From NCBI GenBank assembly GCA_025449435.1, contig JANWJO010000097.1:1-19773 (forward strand): DNA of 19,773 bases. Direction: 5' to 3'. Below are positions 13,954 to 19,773 of the stretch, in pieces. The notes beneath the pieces are model-generated. The model was given only the letters and a program-made list of their open reading frames with translations, had not been told where the DNA came from and searched no databases. Both the position numbers and the translations under genes were made by a program. Within the stretch, counting starts at the first letter, position 1; every line of letters begins with the position of its first letter. The stretch is from Chloroflexota bacterium. Its GTDB lineage: Bacteria; Chloroflexota; UBA4733.

Positions 13954-15975
13954 CTAGCCGAGCTGGGTGGTCGGTACTGATGTTCCTGCTGCTGCGGCCG
14001 CCTGCCGGATGCCATCGATAGCTGCGGGATTCTCCAGAGAACTCAGGTCTCCCAGAGTATCCGAACCCAGGAATGCGGCGCGCGCAACCCGGCGCATCAC
14101 TTTGTTGCTGCGTGTCCTCGGTAGCTCGGTTACTACAAGCACAATACTCGGTACTAATGTGGCGCCCAAGCGCCTGCGTAAGAGCTGCGCAATCTCTTGC
14201 GGTAGGTGGCCAGTAGGTTCCTGAAACGAACGTGGCACGATGAGCAAAACCAGTTCCTCGCCTTTAAGGTCGTCTGGCGCGCCGATGGCTGCGGCCTCGG
14301 CCACATCGGCGTGCTCAACGGCCACAGTTTCTATTTCTGCGGGACCCACCCTCCTGCCAGCCACCTTGATCGTGTCATCTGAGCGCCCCACGATGTGCCA
14401 CTGGCCTGCTTCGTCGATCCTGGCCCAATCACCGTGACGCCACACACCGGGAATATCCGTCCAGTAGGTCTCTTCATAGCGATGCCGGTCTTGCCAGAAG
14501 CCGTGTGTCATGCCAACCCAGGGCTGCCGCATGACCAACTCGCCGACTGCACCGAGAATGTCCTGGCCGCGCTCGTCGACCACCGCCGCATCCATGCCCG
14601 GTACGGGCCCAGCAAAGGAGCAGGGAGTTTGGGGCAATAGAGTACTGCTGCTGAGAATGCCGCCGGAGACCTCTGTTCCACCAGCGTAGTTGATGACGGG
14701 GAGTCGGGCCTTGCCGGCCACGTTGAACAGCCATAACCAGGGATCGTGATTCCACGGTTCGCCGGAGGATCCGAAGGCGCGTAACCGGCTCAAGTCGTGC
14801 GCATTAGGCCAGTGGTCACCTCTTTTGCTCAACACGCGCACGAGCGTGGGCGACACCCCGAGCACCGTGACTCGATAGCGTTCAGCCAGCGCCCACAGGC
14901 GATCCGGCTCCGGATAGTCGGGTGCGCCGTCGTATAGCACCACCGTGGCGCCGAGTGTGAGTCCGCCGGCGATCGCCCAAGGACCCATCATCCAACCGAG
15001 GTCGCTGTGCCATAACAGCGTGTCGCGTTCGCTGATATCGAAGCACATCGCCTGGTCGTGTGCCGCCTTGATTGGGAAGCCAGCGTGCACGTGTACCGTA
15101 CCCTTTGGCTTGCCAGTGGTCCCTGACGTGTAGATCAGCATGTAGGGCTCGTCGGCAGCAGTCTTGCGCGTGGGGAATGGCATCACTGGAGAGGTGCTCA
15201 GCAGGTGGTGCCACTGTCGCACCAAGGGATGGTCCGGCAGCGGCAATTGTGTCTCGTCCTGAACGACTACCACGTGTTGCAGAGTCGGTACATGCTCGGC
15301 GGCGCTCAGCGCTGTGGCGAGTTGCGGCACGCGTTTGCCCCTGCGTTGAAAGCCTTCACTGGTGATGAGCATACGGGCAGTGCAGTCGTTGAGCCGGCTT
15401 GCCACGGCTGCCTCACCATACCCGGAGAAAATGGGAGTGAAGATCGCTGCGAGCTTGGCAAGGGCGAACATCGCGACCACGGCTTCGAGACACATAGGCA
15501 TGAACAGACCCACGCGGTCGCCACGACCGATCCCTACGCGTTGGAGCGCCCATGCCATGCGGTCGGTAGTCACCAGGAGCTCGGCATAGGTCATTTGGCG
15601 GCACCGGCCATCCTCTCGCTCCTCGATGAGGGCTACTCGTGCCGAGTGAGCGCCTCGCGCCGGCCGATCGAGCGCGTTGTGTACATAGTTGTAAGACGAC
15701 GCTGGAAACCAACTGGGCCAGGCGATGCCCGCTGACAGATCGAGCGTTTGGGTATATGGCGAGTAGAACTGCAGGTCCAGATGGCGAACGACAGCGTCCC
15801 AGTACCAGCCAATGTCGCTAACTGAACGCTCCTGAAAAGCTGCCAGTGTCGGAATGCCGTGCTCCTGCATGAACCGGTACACGTGACTGCCTGCGATGTC
15901 ACGCGGTGAAGGAGTCCAGAGGAACGTATGCTGGCTCGCATCTGCAGACACTCGGCCATCGCTCGGATCGTCCAC
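13954..15975 (-). CDS. AMP-dependent acyl-CoA synthetase (acetyl-CoA synthetase-like)
   Basis: A 673-residue adenylate-forming ligase that activates a carboxylic acid to acyl-AMP and then acyl-CoA. An acetyl-CoA-synthetase-type N-terminal region is present (WYWDAVVRHL, then WFPASSYNYVHNALDR at ~89-104). Core motifs are P-loop YTSGTTGKPKG (282-292), YAGGTEVSGG (430-439), WRHGDWARID (512-521), GRSDDTIKVAGRRVGPAEIE (530-549), and the C-terminal catalytic K625 in LPRTRSNKVMRR, where the usual SGK reads SNK. Length and N-terminus suggest acetyl-, propionyl- or acetoacetyl-CoA synthetase relatives; the acid is unknown. The start is GTG 15975 with GGAGAGA upstream; a region conserved in the family begins soon after. 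It is first gene of a two-gene operon with the pdxA-like gene. Confidence 0.88.
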   Translation of the reverse strand: MDDPSDGRVSADASQHTFLWTPSPRDIAGSHVYRFMQEHGIPTLAAFQERSVSDIGWYWDAVVRHLDLQFYSPYTQTLDLSAGIAWPSWFPASSYNYVHNALDRPARGAHSARVALIEEREDGRCRQMTYAELLVTTDRMAWALQRVGIGRGDRVGLFMPMCLEAVVAMFALAKLAAIFTPIFSGYGEAAVASRLNDCTARMLITSEGFQRRGKRVPQLATALSAAEHVPTLQHVVVVQDETQLPLPDHPLVRQWHHLLSTSPVMPFPTRKTAADEPYMLIYTSGTTGKPKGTVHVHAGFPIKAAHDQAMCFDISERDTLLWHSDLGWMMGPWAIAGGLTLGATVVLYDGAPDYPEPDRLWALAERYRVTVLGVSPTLVRVLSKRGDHWPNAHDLSRLRAFGSSGEPWNHDPWLWLFNVAGKARLPVINYAGGTEVSGGILSSSTLLPQTPCSFAGPVPGMDAAVVDERGQDILGAVGELVMRQPWVGMTHGFWQDRHRYEETYWTDIPGVWRHGDWARIDEAGQWHIVGRSDDTIKVAGRRVGPAEIETVAVEHADVAEAAAIGAPDDLKGEELVLLIVPRSFQEPTGHLPQEIAQLLRRRLGATLVPSIVLVVTELPRTRSNKVMRRVARAAFLGSDTLGDLSSLENPAAIDGIRQAAAAAGTSVPTTQLG

Positions 15976-15995
15976 GGCGTCTGGTCTCTCCGCTC

Positions 15996-16100
15996 CGTTG
16001 CACTCACCGTTTTTCTTCTCCTACGGTACCGTACGGGTCGCCGCGAGCCTTACTTCACATAACGCTTCGCCAGTGGACTTGCGTGAATTCCAGTGCAACG
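15996..16100. repeat. Spaced inverted repeat in the divergent promoter region
   Basis: CGTTGCACT (15996-16004) and AGTGCAACG (16092-16100) are perfect 9-bp inverted copies, one near each divergent gene. The right arm falls between the candidate -35 and -10 of the Gfo/Idh gene; the left arm lies 21-29 bp before the ligase start. This suits a regulator binding both sites, possibly by looping. A chance match cannot be excluded for arms of this length. Confidence 0.35.
16022..16033. promoter_or_regulatory. Perfect 12-bp palindrome, candidate operator
   Basis: TACGGTACCGTA is a perfect palindrome between the divergent ligase and oxidoreductase genes, inside the larger inverted repeat. It is a reasonable dimeric-repressor half-site pair. 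No regulator gene is in the window to pair with it. Confidence 0.3.
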
Positions 16101-16108
16101 TCTATGAT
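16079..16108 (+). promoter_or_regulatory. Candidate promoter of the second Gfo/Idh gene
   Basis: TTGCGT (16079-16084) and TATGAT (16103-16108) are 18 bp apart. The -10 matches 5 of 6 and the -35 3 of 6 consensus bases. The AGTGCAACG arm lies in the spacer, which would make it a repression site. No clear promoter is seen for the opposite gene. Confidence 0.35.
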
Positions 16109-16167
16109 CAGCGCGCAGGGCAAGTGGGCGCCATGTTCGCTGCTCCTGGCGCAGGAAGGATGAACGC

Positions 16168-17286
16168 ATGTCCGGAGAACCGTTGGGCGTTGGCATTTTT
16201 GGCTGTGGCATGATTGCGATCGACCAGAATGGCTACGCGCCAGGCTTCGCGGCCCTCGGTGACCGGATGCGTTTTGTGGCCGCTTGCGACACTGACGAAC
16301 GTCGCCTGGATGCCGCACAGCAACGCTTTGGCGTCCCCGAGCGTTACACGCGACTCGACGATATGCTGGAACACGCCAAGATTGATGTAGTCCTCAACCT
16401 CACGCCGATCCCCCTGCACGGCGCCACGACGCTGACTATCCTCGAAGCTGGCAAGCACGTCGTCACCGAGAAGCCAATTGCTACTTCGATGGACGACGCG
16501 GTCGCCATTCTCGAACTGTCCAAGAAGATGCAGAAGCTCGTCATCGCTGCGCCGCCGAACATGGTGCAGCCGACCCGGTTGCTCGCCAAGCGACTCGTCG
16601 ATGAGGGCACTATCGGCAAGGTGGCTTTCGCCCGAGCGCGCGGCTCGCACGGCGGCCCGGCTAGCGGTAACTGGCCGAGTGACCCAACCTGGTTTTATCA
16701 GGAGGGGTCTGGACCACTCTTCGACATGGGCGTATACGCCATCCATGACGTGACCGGCATTTTGGGTCCAGCCAAACGTGTGGTGGCTATGTCCGGCATC
16801 ACGGAGCCGGTGCGCACCGTACGCGGCGGTCCCTTCAAAGGCAAAAAGATCAACGTGACGGCCGACGACAACACGCTGCTGATGCTCGACTTTGGCGGTA
16901 GTACCTTTGCCCAGATCGATGGCACGTTCAACGTCAACGCGGCCAAGAGTCCGGCAGTCGAGATATTCGGCAGAGAGGGAAGTATCGTTATCTCCGGCCG
17001 GCAAGAGGGCCAGGAGACAATGGCGCCGTTGGAACTGTTCCGGCTGGACGCAGTTCCCGGTATCGACGGCTGGATCACCCCACGTTCGGGTGCCATCATC
17101 GCCGAACAGGAACGGCAACGGCGTCTCCGGCGCTCGGTCGTGCTCGAGCACTTGTTCGACTGTTTGGATGGCAAGACCAAGCCAATCCTCAGCGCAGAAC
17201 ACGCGGTGCACGCCCTAGAGAGCATGCTCAAGGCCACCGAATCGGCACGTTCCGGGCGCGTGCTGGATTTGCAAACGACGTTCTAG
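16168..17286 (+). CDS. Gfo/Idh/MocA-family NAD(P)-dependent oxidoreductase
   Basis: A 372-residue oxidoreductase, second of its family in the window. Its N-terminal Rossmann domain has GIFGCGMIA (9-17) and TEKPIATSMDD with K102 at the catalytic place. The C-terminal domain has GPLFDMGVYAIHDV with D186 and H193. It likely oxidises or reduces a sugar or sugar acid, substrate unknown. ATG 16168 is preceded by AGGAAGGA at good spacing. It is divergent from the ligase/PdxA operon, sharing a 192-bp control region, which suggests joint regulation in one catabolic pathway. It differs clearly in motif detail from the gene at 2219, so it is not a recent duplicate. Confidence 0.88.
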   Translation: MSGEPLGVGIFGCGMIAIDQNGYAPGFAALGDRMRFVAACDTDERRLDAAQQRFGVPERYTRLDDMLEHAKIDVVLNLTPIPLHGATTLTILEAGKHVVTEKPIATSMDDAVAILELSKKMQKLVIAAPPNMVQPTRLLAKRLVDEGTIGKVAFARARGSHGGPASGNWPSDPTWFYQEGSGPLFDMGVYAIHDVTGILGPAKRVVAMSGITEPVRTVRGGPFKGKKINVTADDNTLLMLDFGGSTFAQIDGTFNVNAAKSPAVEIFGREGSIVISGRQEGQETMAPLELFRLDAVPGIDGWITPRSGAIIAEQERQRRLRRSVVLEHLFDCLDGKTKPILSAEHAVHALESMLKATESARSGRVLDLQTTF

Positions 17287-17335
17287 CTAACCTTTCTAGG
17301 TGGGGAAGAGAAGAAGTAACAGCAGGCGCCATCGT

Positions 17336-17367
17336 ATGCTGAAGGCGATGGTGAAGTCATTCAGCAT
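17336..17367. repeat. Hairpin-forming inverted repeat between the oxidoreductase and protease genes
   Basis: ATGCTGAA (17336-17343) and TTCAGCAT (17360-17367) are perfect 8-bp inverted copies around a 16-nt loop. No T-run follows, so it is a poor intrinsic terminator. It lies within the 110-bp gap before the S41 gene and could be a regulatory stem-loop or operator. Confidence 0.3.
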
Positions 17368-17396
17368 CCGGTGATGCAATACAACTGGCGGATAAC

Positions 17397-18779
17397 GTGA
17401 ATCGACGTGGACCAGCTCGGGCAAGTAGGCTCACCTTGCTGCTATGCGTCCTGCTGGCGGGCTGCGCGGCACCGTGGGAAAGCCTGCCTCGCTACGGGCA
17501 GTCGGCAGACATGTCGCTGGTCGATCAGGCGTACGACATTCTCATGAATGACTATGTCGGTCAGCCCGACCCAATGATGCTGGCCCTTGCGGCCGAAACC
17601 GGCATGTACAACGCCGTTGCTGCTGCCAACCCCACGAGTGCGACGACATTCCCGCATTACAGCTACTGGGGAGATGCGACGCAAATTCGCGCCGAGATCG
17701 GTCAGCAATTTAATCGCGTTGCCGGGACCTACTCGTCAGTGGATCAGCAGAAGCTCGCCTACGCCGCGATGGGCAGCATGGCTCAAAGCGTGAATGACTG
17801 CCATACCGAGTTTCTCACACCGGAGAACTACCAAGCGCAGCAGCAGCAACTCAGCGGGAGTGTGCAATTTGGCGGCATCGGTGCCTCGCTGCGCGACCGA
17901 CCCGGGCAGTTGCCGCTTGTCGGGGTGGTATTCGACGACACACCGGCATCGAAAGCCGGCCTCCAAGCGGGAGATGCGATCGTCTCGGTCGACGGCAAAA
18001 GTGTGCAGGGACTCTCCGCCACAGCGGTCGTCAACCTCATTCGCGGGCCCATTGGGGCGGTCGTTCACTTGACCATCGAGCGCAGTGGCGTTGGCCTAAA
18101 GCAATTCGATATCACGCGCGAGGCAGTGACGCCACCTGCCATGAATGCCTCGACCTACCGTACCAACACCGGCACGGTGTATGGCTACATCCGCATCTTC
18201 GACTTTACGCCGGACCTGCCCAGTGAATTGCAGAACGTGCTGGGCCAGTTTGCCCAGCGCAACGTGACTGGCTGGGTCCTTGATCTGCGTGACAGTCCGG
18301 GCGGCACCGTCGATAGTTTTATCGGCGTGGGCAGCGAATTCATCGGTACTGGCCCGTTGGCGATCCTGCAGGCGCGCAACGGTTCAACGCAAACGGTCAA
18401 TACCACCGGTGGTGCGACGTCGAGCCAGCATCACATGGTCGTCATCGTCAACGATAGCACGGCATCAGCAGCGGAAATGCTGGCCGCTGCGCTCCAAGAA
18501 TCCAACCAAACGGCAGTGGTTGGTAGCCAGACGGCCGGCTGCGTCGCCGTTGGCAAGGTGACCAACCTATCCGATGGCTCCGCCCTCGAATATGCTGTCG
18601 ATCGCGTGTACACGCCGGTGCAGCACCACTTGTTGAATGGTGTGGGCGTAACGCCCAATGTTGTGGTGCCCATGACATTGGACGACCTCGCTGCTGGCAA
18701 AGATCCGCAGTTAAGCGCCGCAGCTCAGGTACTCTTGCAGGGCCAGGTCACACCAGCGAGCCCTAGCTCCCAAGGGTGA
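17397..18779 (+). CDS. S41-family (CtpA/Tsp-like) C-terminal processing peptidase, lipoprotein
   Basis: A 460-residue secreted protease-like protein. The N-terminus has Arg residues, a hydrophobic stretch and the lipobox LAGC (C23), so it should be anchored outside the membrane as a lipoprotein. A PDZ domain lies at ~155-235 (GGIGASLRDR, then SKAGLQAGDAIVSVDG). The S41 core carries YIRIFDF, LDLRDSPGGTVD, and the nucleophile S357 in STASAAEMLAAALQE. In Tsp the catalytic Lys is 25 residues after the Ser (S430/K455); here that position is C382 (TAGCVAVGK), with the nearest Lys at 387. It may use a shifted base or be inactive. The start is GTG 17397, with a weak GGCGGA upstream. It has no evident functional link to the neighbours. 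Confidence 0.85.
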   Translation: MNRRGPARASRLTLLLCVLLAGCAAPWESLPRYGQSADMSLVDQAYDILMNDYVGQPDPMMLALAAETGMYNAVAAANPTSATTFPHYSYWGDATQIRAEIGQQFNRVAGTYSSVDQQKLAYAAMGSMAQSVNDCHTEFLTPENYQAQQQQLSGSVQFGGIGASLRDRPGQLPLVGVVFDDTPASKAGLQAGDAIVSVDGKSVQGLSATAVVNLIRGPIGAVVHLTIERSGVGLKQFDITREAVTPPAMNASTYRTNTGTVYGYIRIFDFTPDLPSELQNVLGQFAQRNVTGWVLDLRDSPGGTVDSFIGVGSEFIGTGPLAILQARNGSTQTVNTTGGATSSQHHMVVIVNDSTASAAEMLAAALQESNQTAVVGSQTAGCVAVGKVTNLSDGSALEYAVDRVYTPVQHHLLNGVGVTPNVVVPMTLDDLAAGKDPQLSAAAQVLLQGQVTPASPSSQG

Positions 18780-18781
18780 AG

Positions 18782-18810
18782 CACGCCACCAACGACCATC
18801 CGGCGTGTTT
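18782..18810 (+). terminator. Weak candidate terminator after the S41 gene
   Basis: CACGCC (18782-18787) pairs with GGCGTG (18802-18807) across a 14-nt loop, followed by TTT and an AT-rich run. The stem is short and the loop long, so termination would be weak. Confidence 0.22.
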
Positions 18811-18878
18811 GATGATTACACTTGAGCGCACGGGGGTTGAAGTTCTTAGTTGTCATCTACCGGTATGTGGGGGTTGTT

Positions 18879-19773
18879 ATGCGTACATCATTGTGGACCT
18901 ATCCGTGGGATGTGCTGGATGAAGGAGTGGATCAGGCGGTCGCTGCTATAGCGCACGGCGGTGGATTCAACGGGATCAGCCTGGCTGCGTCCTACCACGC
19001 CACCAAAGCACTGCTGCCGCATAATCCGAAGCGCAAGGTGTACTTCGGTGAGGATAGCGTCGTGTATTTCCGGACGCGGCCCGAGCGCTATGGCAAGCTG
19101 CGCCCACGCCCAAGCGCGTTGCTCGACGGAGCGGATCCATTTGCCCTTGTCGGTGACGCTTGCGAGCGGCGAGGTATCGACTTACACGCTTGGGTGATCT
19201 GCTGCCACGGTACGCCGCTCGGGTTGGCACACCCTGAGTTATCGTTGCAAAACGCCTTTGGCGACCGGTTGCTCCACTCTCTGTGTCCGAGTCAGCCCGA
19301 CGTCCGGCGCTACGTGGTTGGCCTGATCAGCGACCTTGCGACGTTTTATCCCATTCGTTCGGCCGAGTTGGAAGCCTGCGAGTTCATGGACTTCCGCCAC
19401 GGCTTCCATCACGAGAAGCTCCTTACGGGACTTACTGCGTTTGAGTCCTGGCTCATGAGCCTGTGCTTTTGCGAGGCGTGCGCAGCGCGGGCCAAGATGC
19501 AAGGTGTAGACCCCGAACCACTGCGGCGAGAAGTCGTGCGGCGTTTGGAAGTGGCATTCGGCCGTGATGCAGCGCCAGTGGAGGATAAGGCCGAAGCCGC
19601 CGGATGGCTGGCCGCCGACCCTGATTTCGCGGCCTATGCGCGGATGCGTGAACAGACCGTGCGATCGCTCGTCGGTGAGATTAAAGATGCCGTATCGCCG
19701 TCACGCAATGTGGCGCTGCTGTGCTTTGCCGACGTGAGCGGTGGCTGGCAGAGTGGCACCCGCCCAGAGCACC
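18879..19773 (+). CDS. Unrecognised protein, possibly TIM-barrel glycoside-hydrolase-like (partial, runs off right edge)
   Basis: The frame is open from ATG 18879 to the window end (~298 residues). The start follows GGGGG at 6-7 nt. It begins MRTSLWTYPWDVLDEGVDQ, with no signal peptide, and looks like an alpha/beta barrel: HGGGFNGISLA (strand 1 region), a long middle with HAWVICCHGTPLG, LEACEFMDFRHGFHHEK, and the segment SLCFCEACAARAKMQGVDP, whose Cys pair is typical of an uncharacterised family in sugar-degradation clusters of Actinobacteria and Chloroflexota (from memory). I cannot name a substrate or enzyme class. Its placement after oxidoreductases fits carbohydrate catabolism, but that is inference. 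Confidence 0.6.
   Translation, partial: MRTSLWTYPWDVLDEGVDQAVAAIAHGGGFNGISLAASYHATKALLPHNPKRKVYFGEDSVVYFRTRPERYGKLRPRPSALLDGADPFALVGDACERRGIDLHAWVICCHGTPLGLAHPELSLQNAFGDRLLHSLCPSQPDVRRYVVGLISDLATFYPIRSAELEACEFMDFRHGFHHEKLLTGLTAFESWLMSLCFCEACAARAKMQGVDPEPLRREVVRRLEVAFGRDAAPVEDKAEAAGWLAADPDFAAYARMREQTVRSLVGEIKDAVSPSRNVALLCFADVSGGWQSGTRPEH

Noticed and set aside
16108..17211. 367-residue open frame on the minus strand
   Set aside because: Antisense to the Gfo/Idh gene with intact motifs; it begins to read into the divergent promoter region and has no family signature.
17336..17367. Intrinsic terminator after the second Gfo/Idh gene
   Set aside because: The stem is clear, but the loop is long and no T-run follows.
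1..19773. CRISPR array
   Set aside because: No regularly spaced direct repeats seen in any intergenic stretch; the longest gene-free gaps are under 200 bp.
1..19773. Insertion sequence or integrase near the effector operon
   Set aside because: No transposase, recombinase or terminal inverted repeat could be found flanking 3310-11717.

Overview
The window is GC-rich and densely packed. Its genes often start with GTG or TTG, overlap by ATGA or GTGA, and carry clear Shine-Dalgarno sites. The protein families (multi-Cas7 type III-D-like CRISPR effector genes, a TerB-N protein, acid-sugar catabolism enzymes, a CtpA-like lipoprotein) suggest a bacterium, plausibly Chloroflexota (for example a Thermomicrobia relative). 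That placement is inference; no rRNA or marker gene is present.

Layout. (1) 1-894, minus strand: a TerB N-terminal-domain protein that runs off the left edge. (2) 1068-3208, plus strand: a D-2-hydroxyacid dehydrogenase and a Gfo/Idh/MocA oxidoreductase. (3) 3310-11717, plus strand: a nine-gene, tightly coupled operon encoding a type III CRISPR-Cas-like effector. It contains an HD-less Cas10 with degenerate cyclase motifs, four Cas7-type RAMP proteins, a Csx10 (Cas5-group) RAMP, a Cas11/Csm2-like protein with a long acidic tail, a small unrecognised helical protein and a Csx19-like protein. Csx10 plus Csx19 point to subtype III-D. (4) 11742-12908, plus strand: an enolase-superfamily (mandelate racemase-like) dehydratase or racemase, only 24 bp after the effector operon. 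(5) 12899-15975, minus strand: a PdxA-family dehydrogenase and an acetyl-CoA-synthetase-like ligase in one operon. (6) 16168-17286, plus strand: a second Gfo/Idh/MocA oxidoreductase, divergent from the ligase across a 192-bp region with inverted repeats. (7) 17397-18779: an S41 (CtpA-like) lipoprotein protease. (8) 18879 to the right edge: a partial, unrecognised protein that looks like a sugar-metabolism TIM-barrel family.

How the genes may work together. The effector genes should build one multi-subunit RNA-guided RNA-targeting complex: Cas10 and Csx10 at the base, several non-identical Cas7 subunits as backbone, and Cas11-like subunits on the inside. No CRISPR array, cas1/cas2, cas6 or CARF-type effector is visible here. 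Cas10 lacks an HD nuclease domain and the acidic residues expected for cyclic-oligoadenylate synthesis. At most two of the four Cas7 proteins keep a plausible catalytic Asp. The complex, if functional, is therefore predicted to act by limited target RNA cleavage or by binding, with guides supplied from elsewhere. The surrounding oxidoreductases, dehydratase, PdxA and acyl-CoA ligase look like a catabolic island for sugar acids or hydroxy acids, within which the effector operon sits in the same orientation as its two same-strand flanks.
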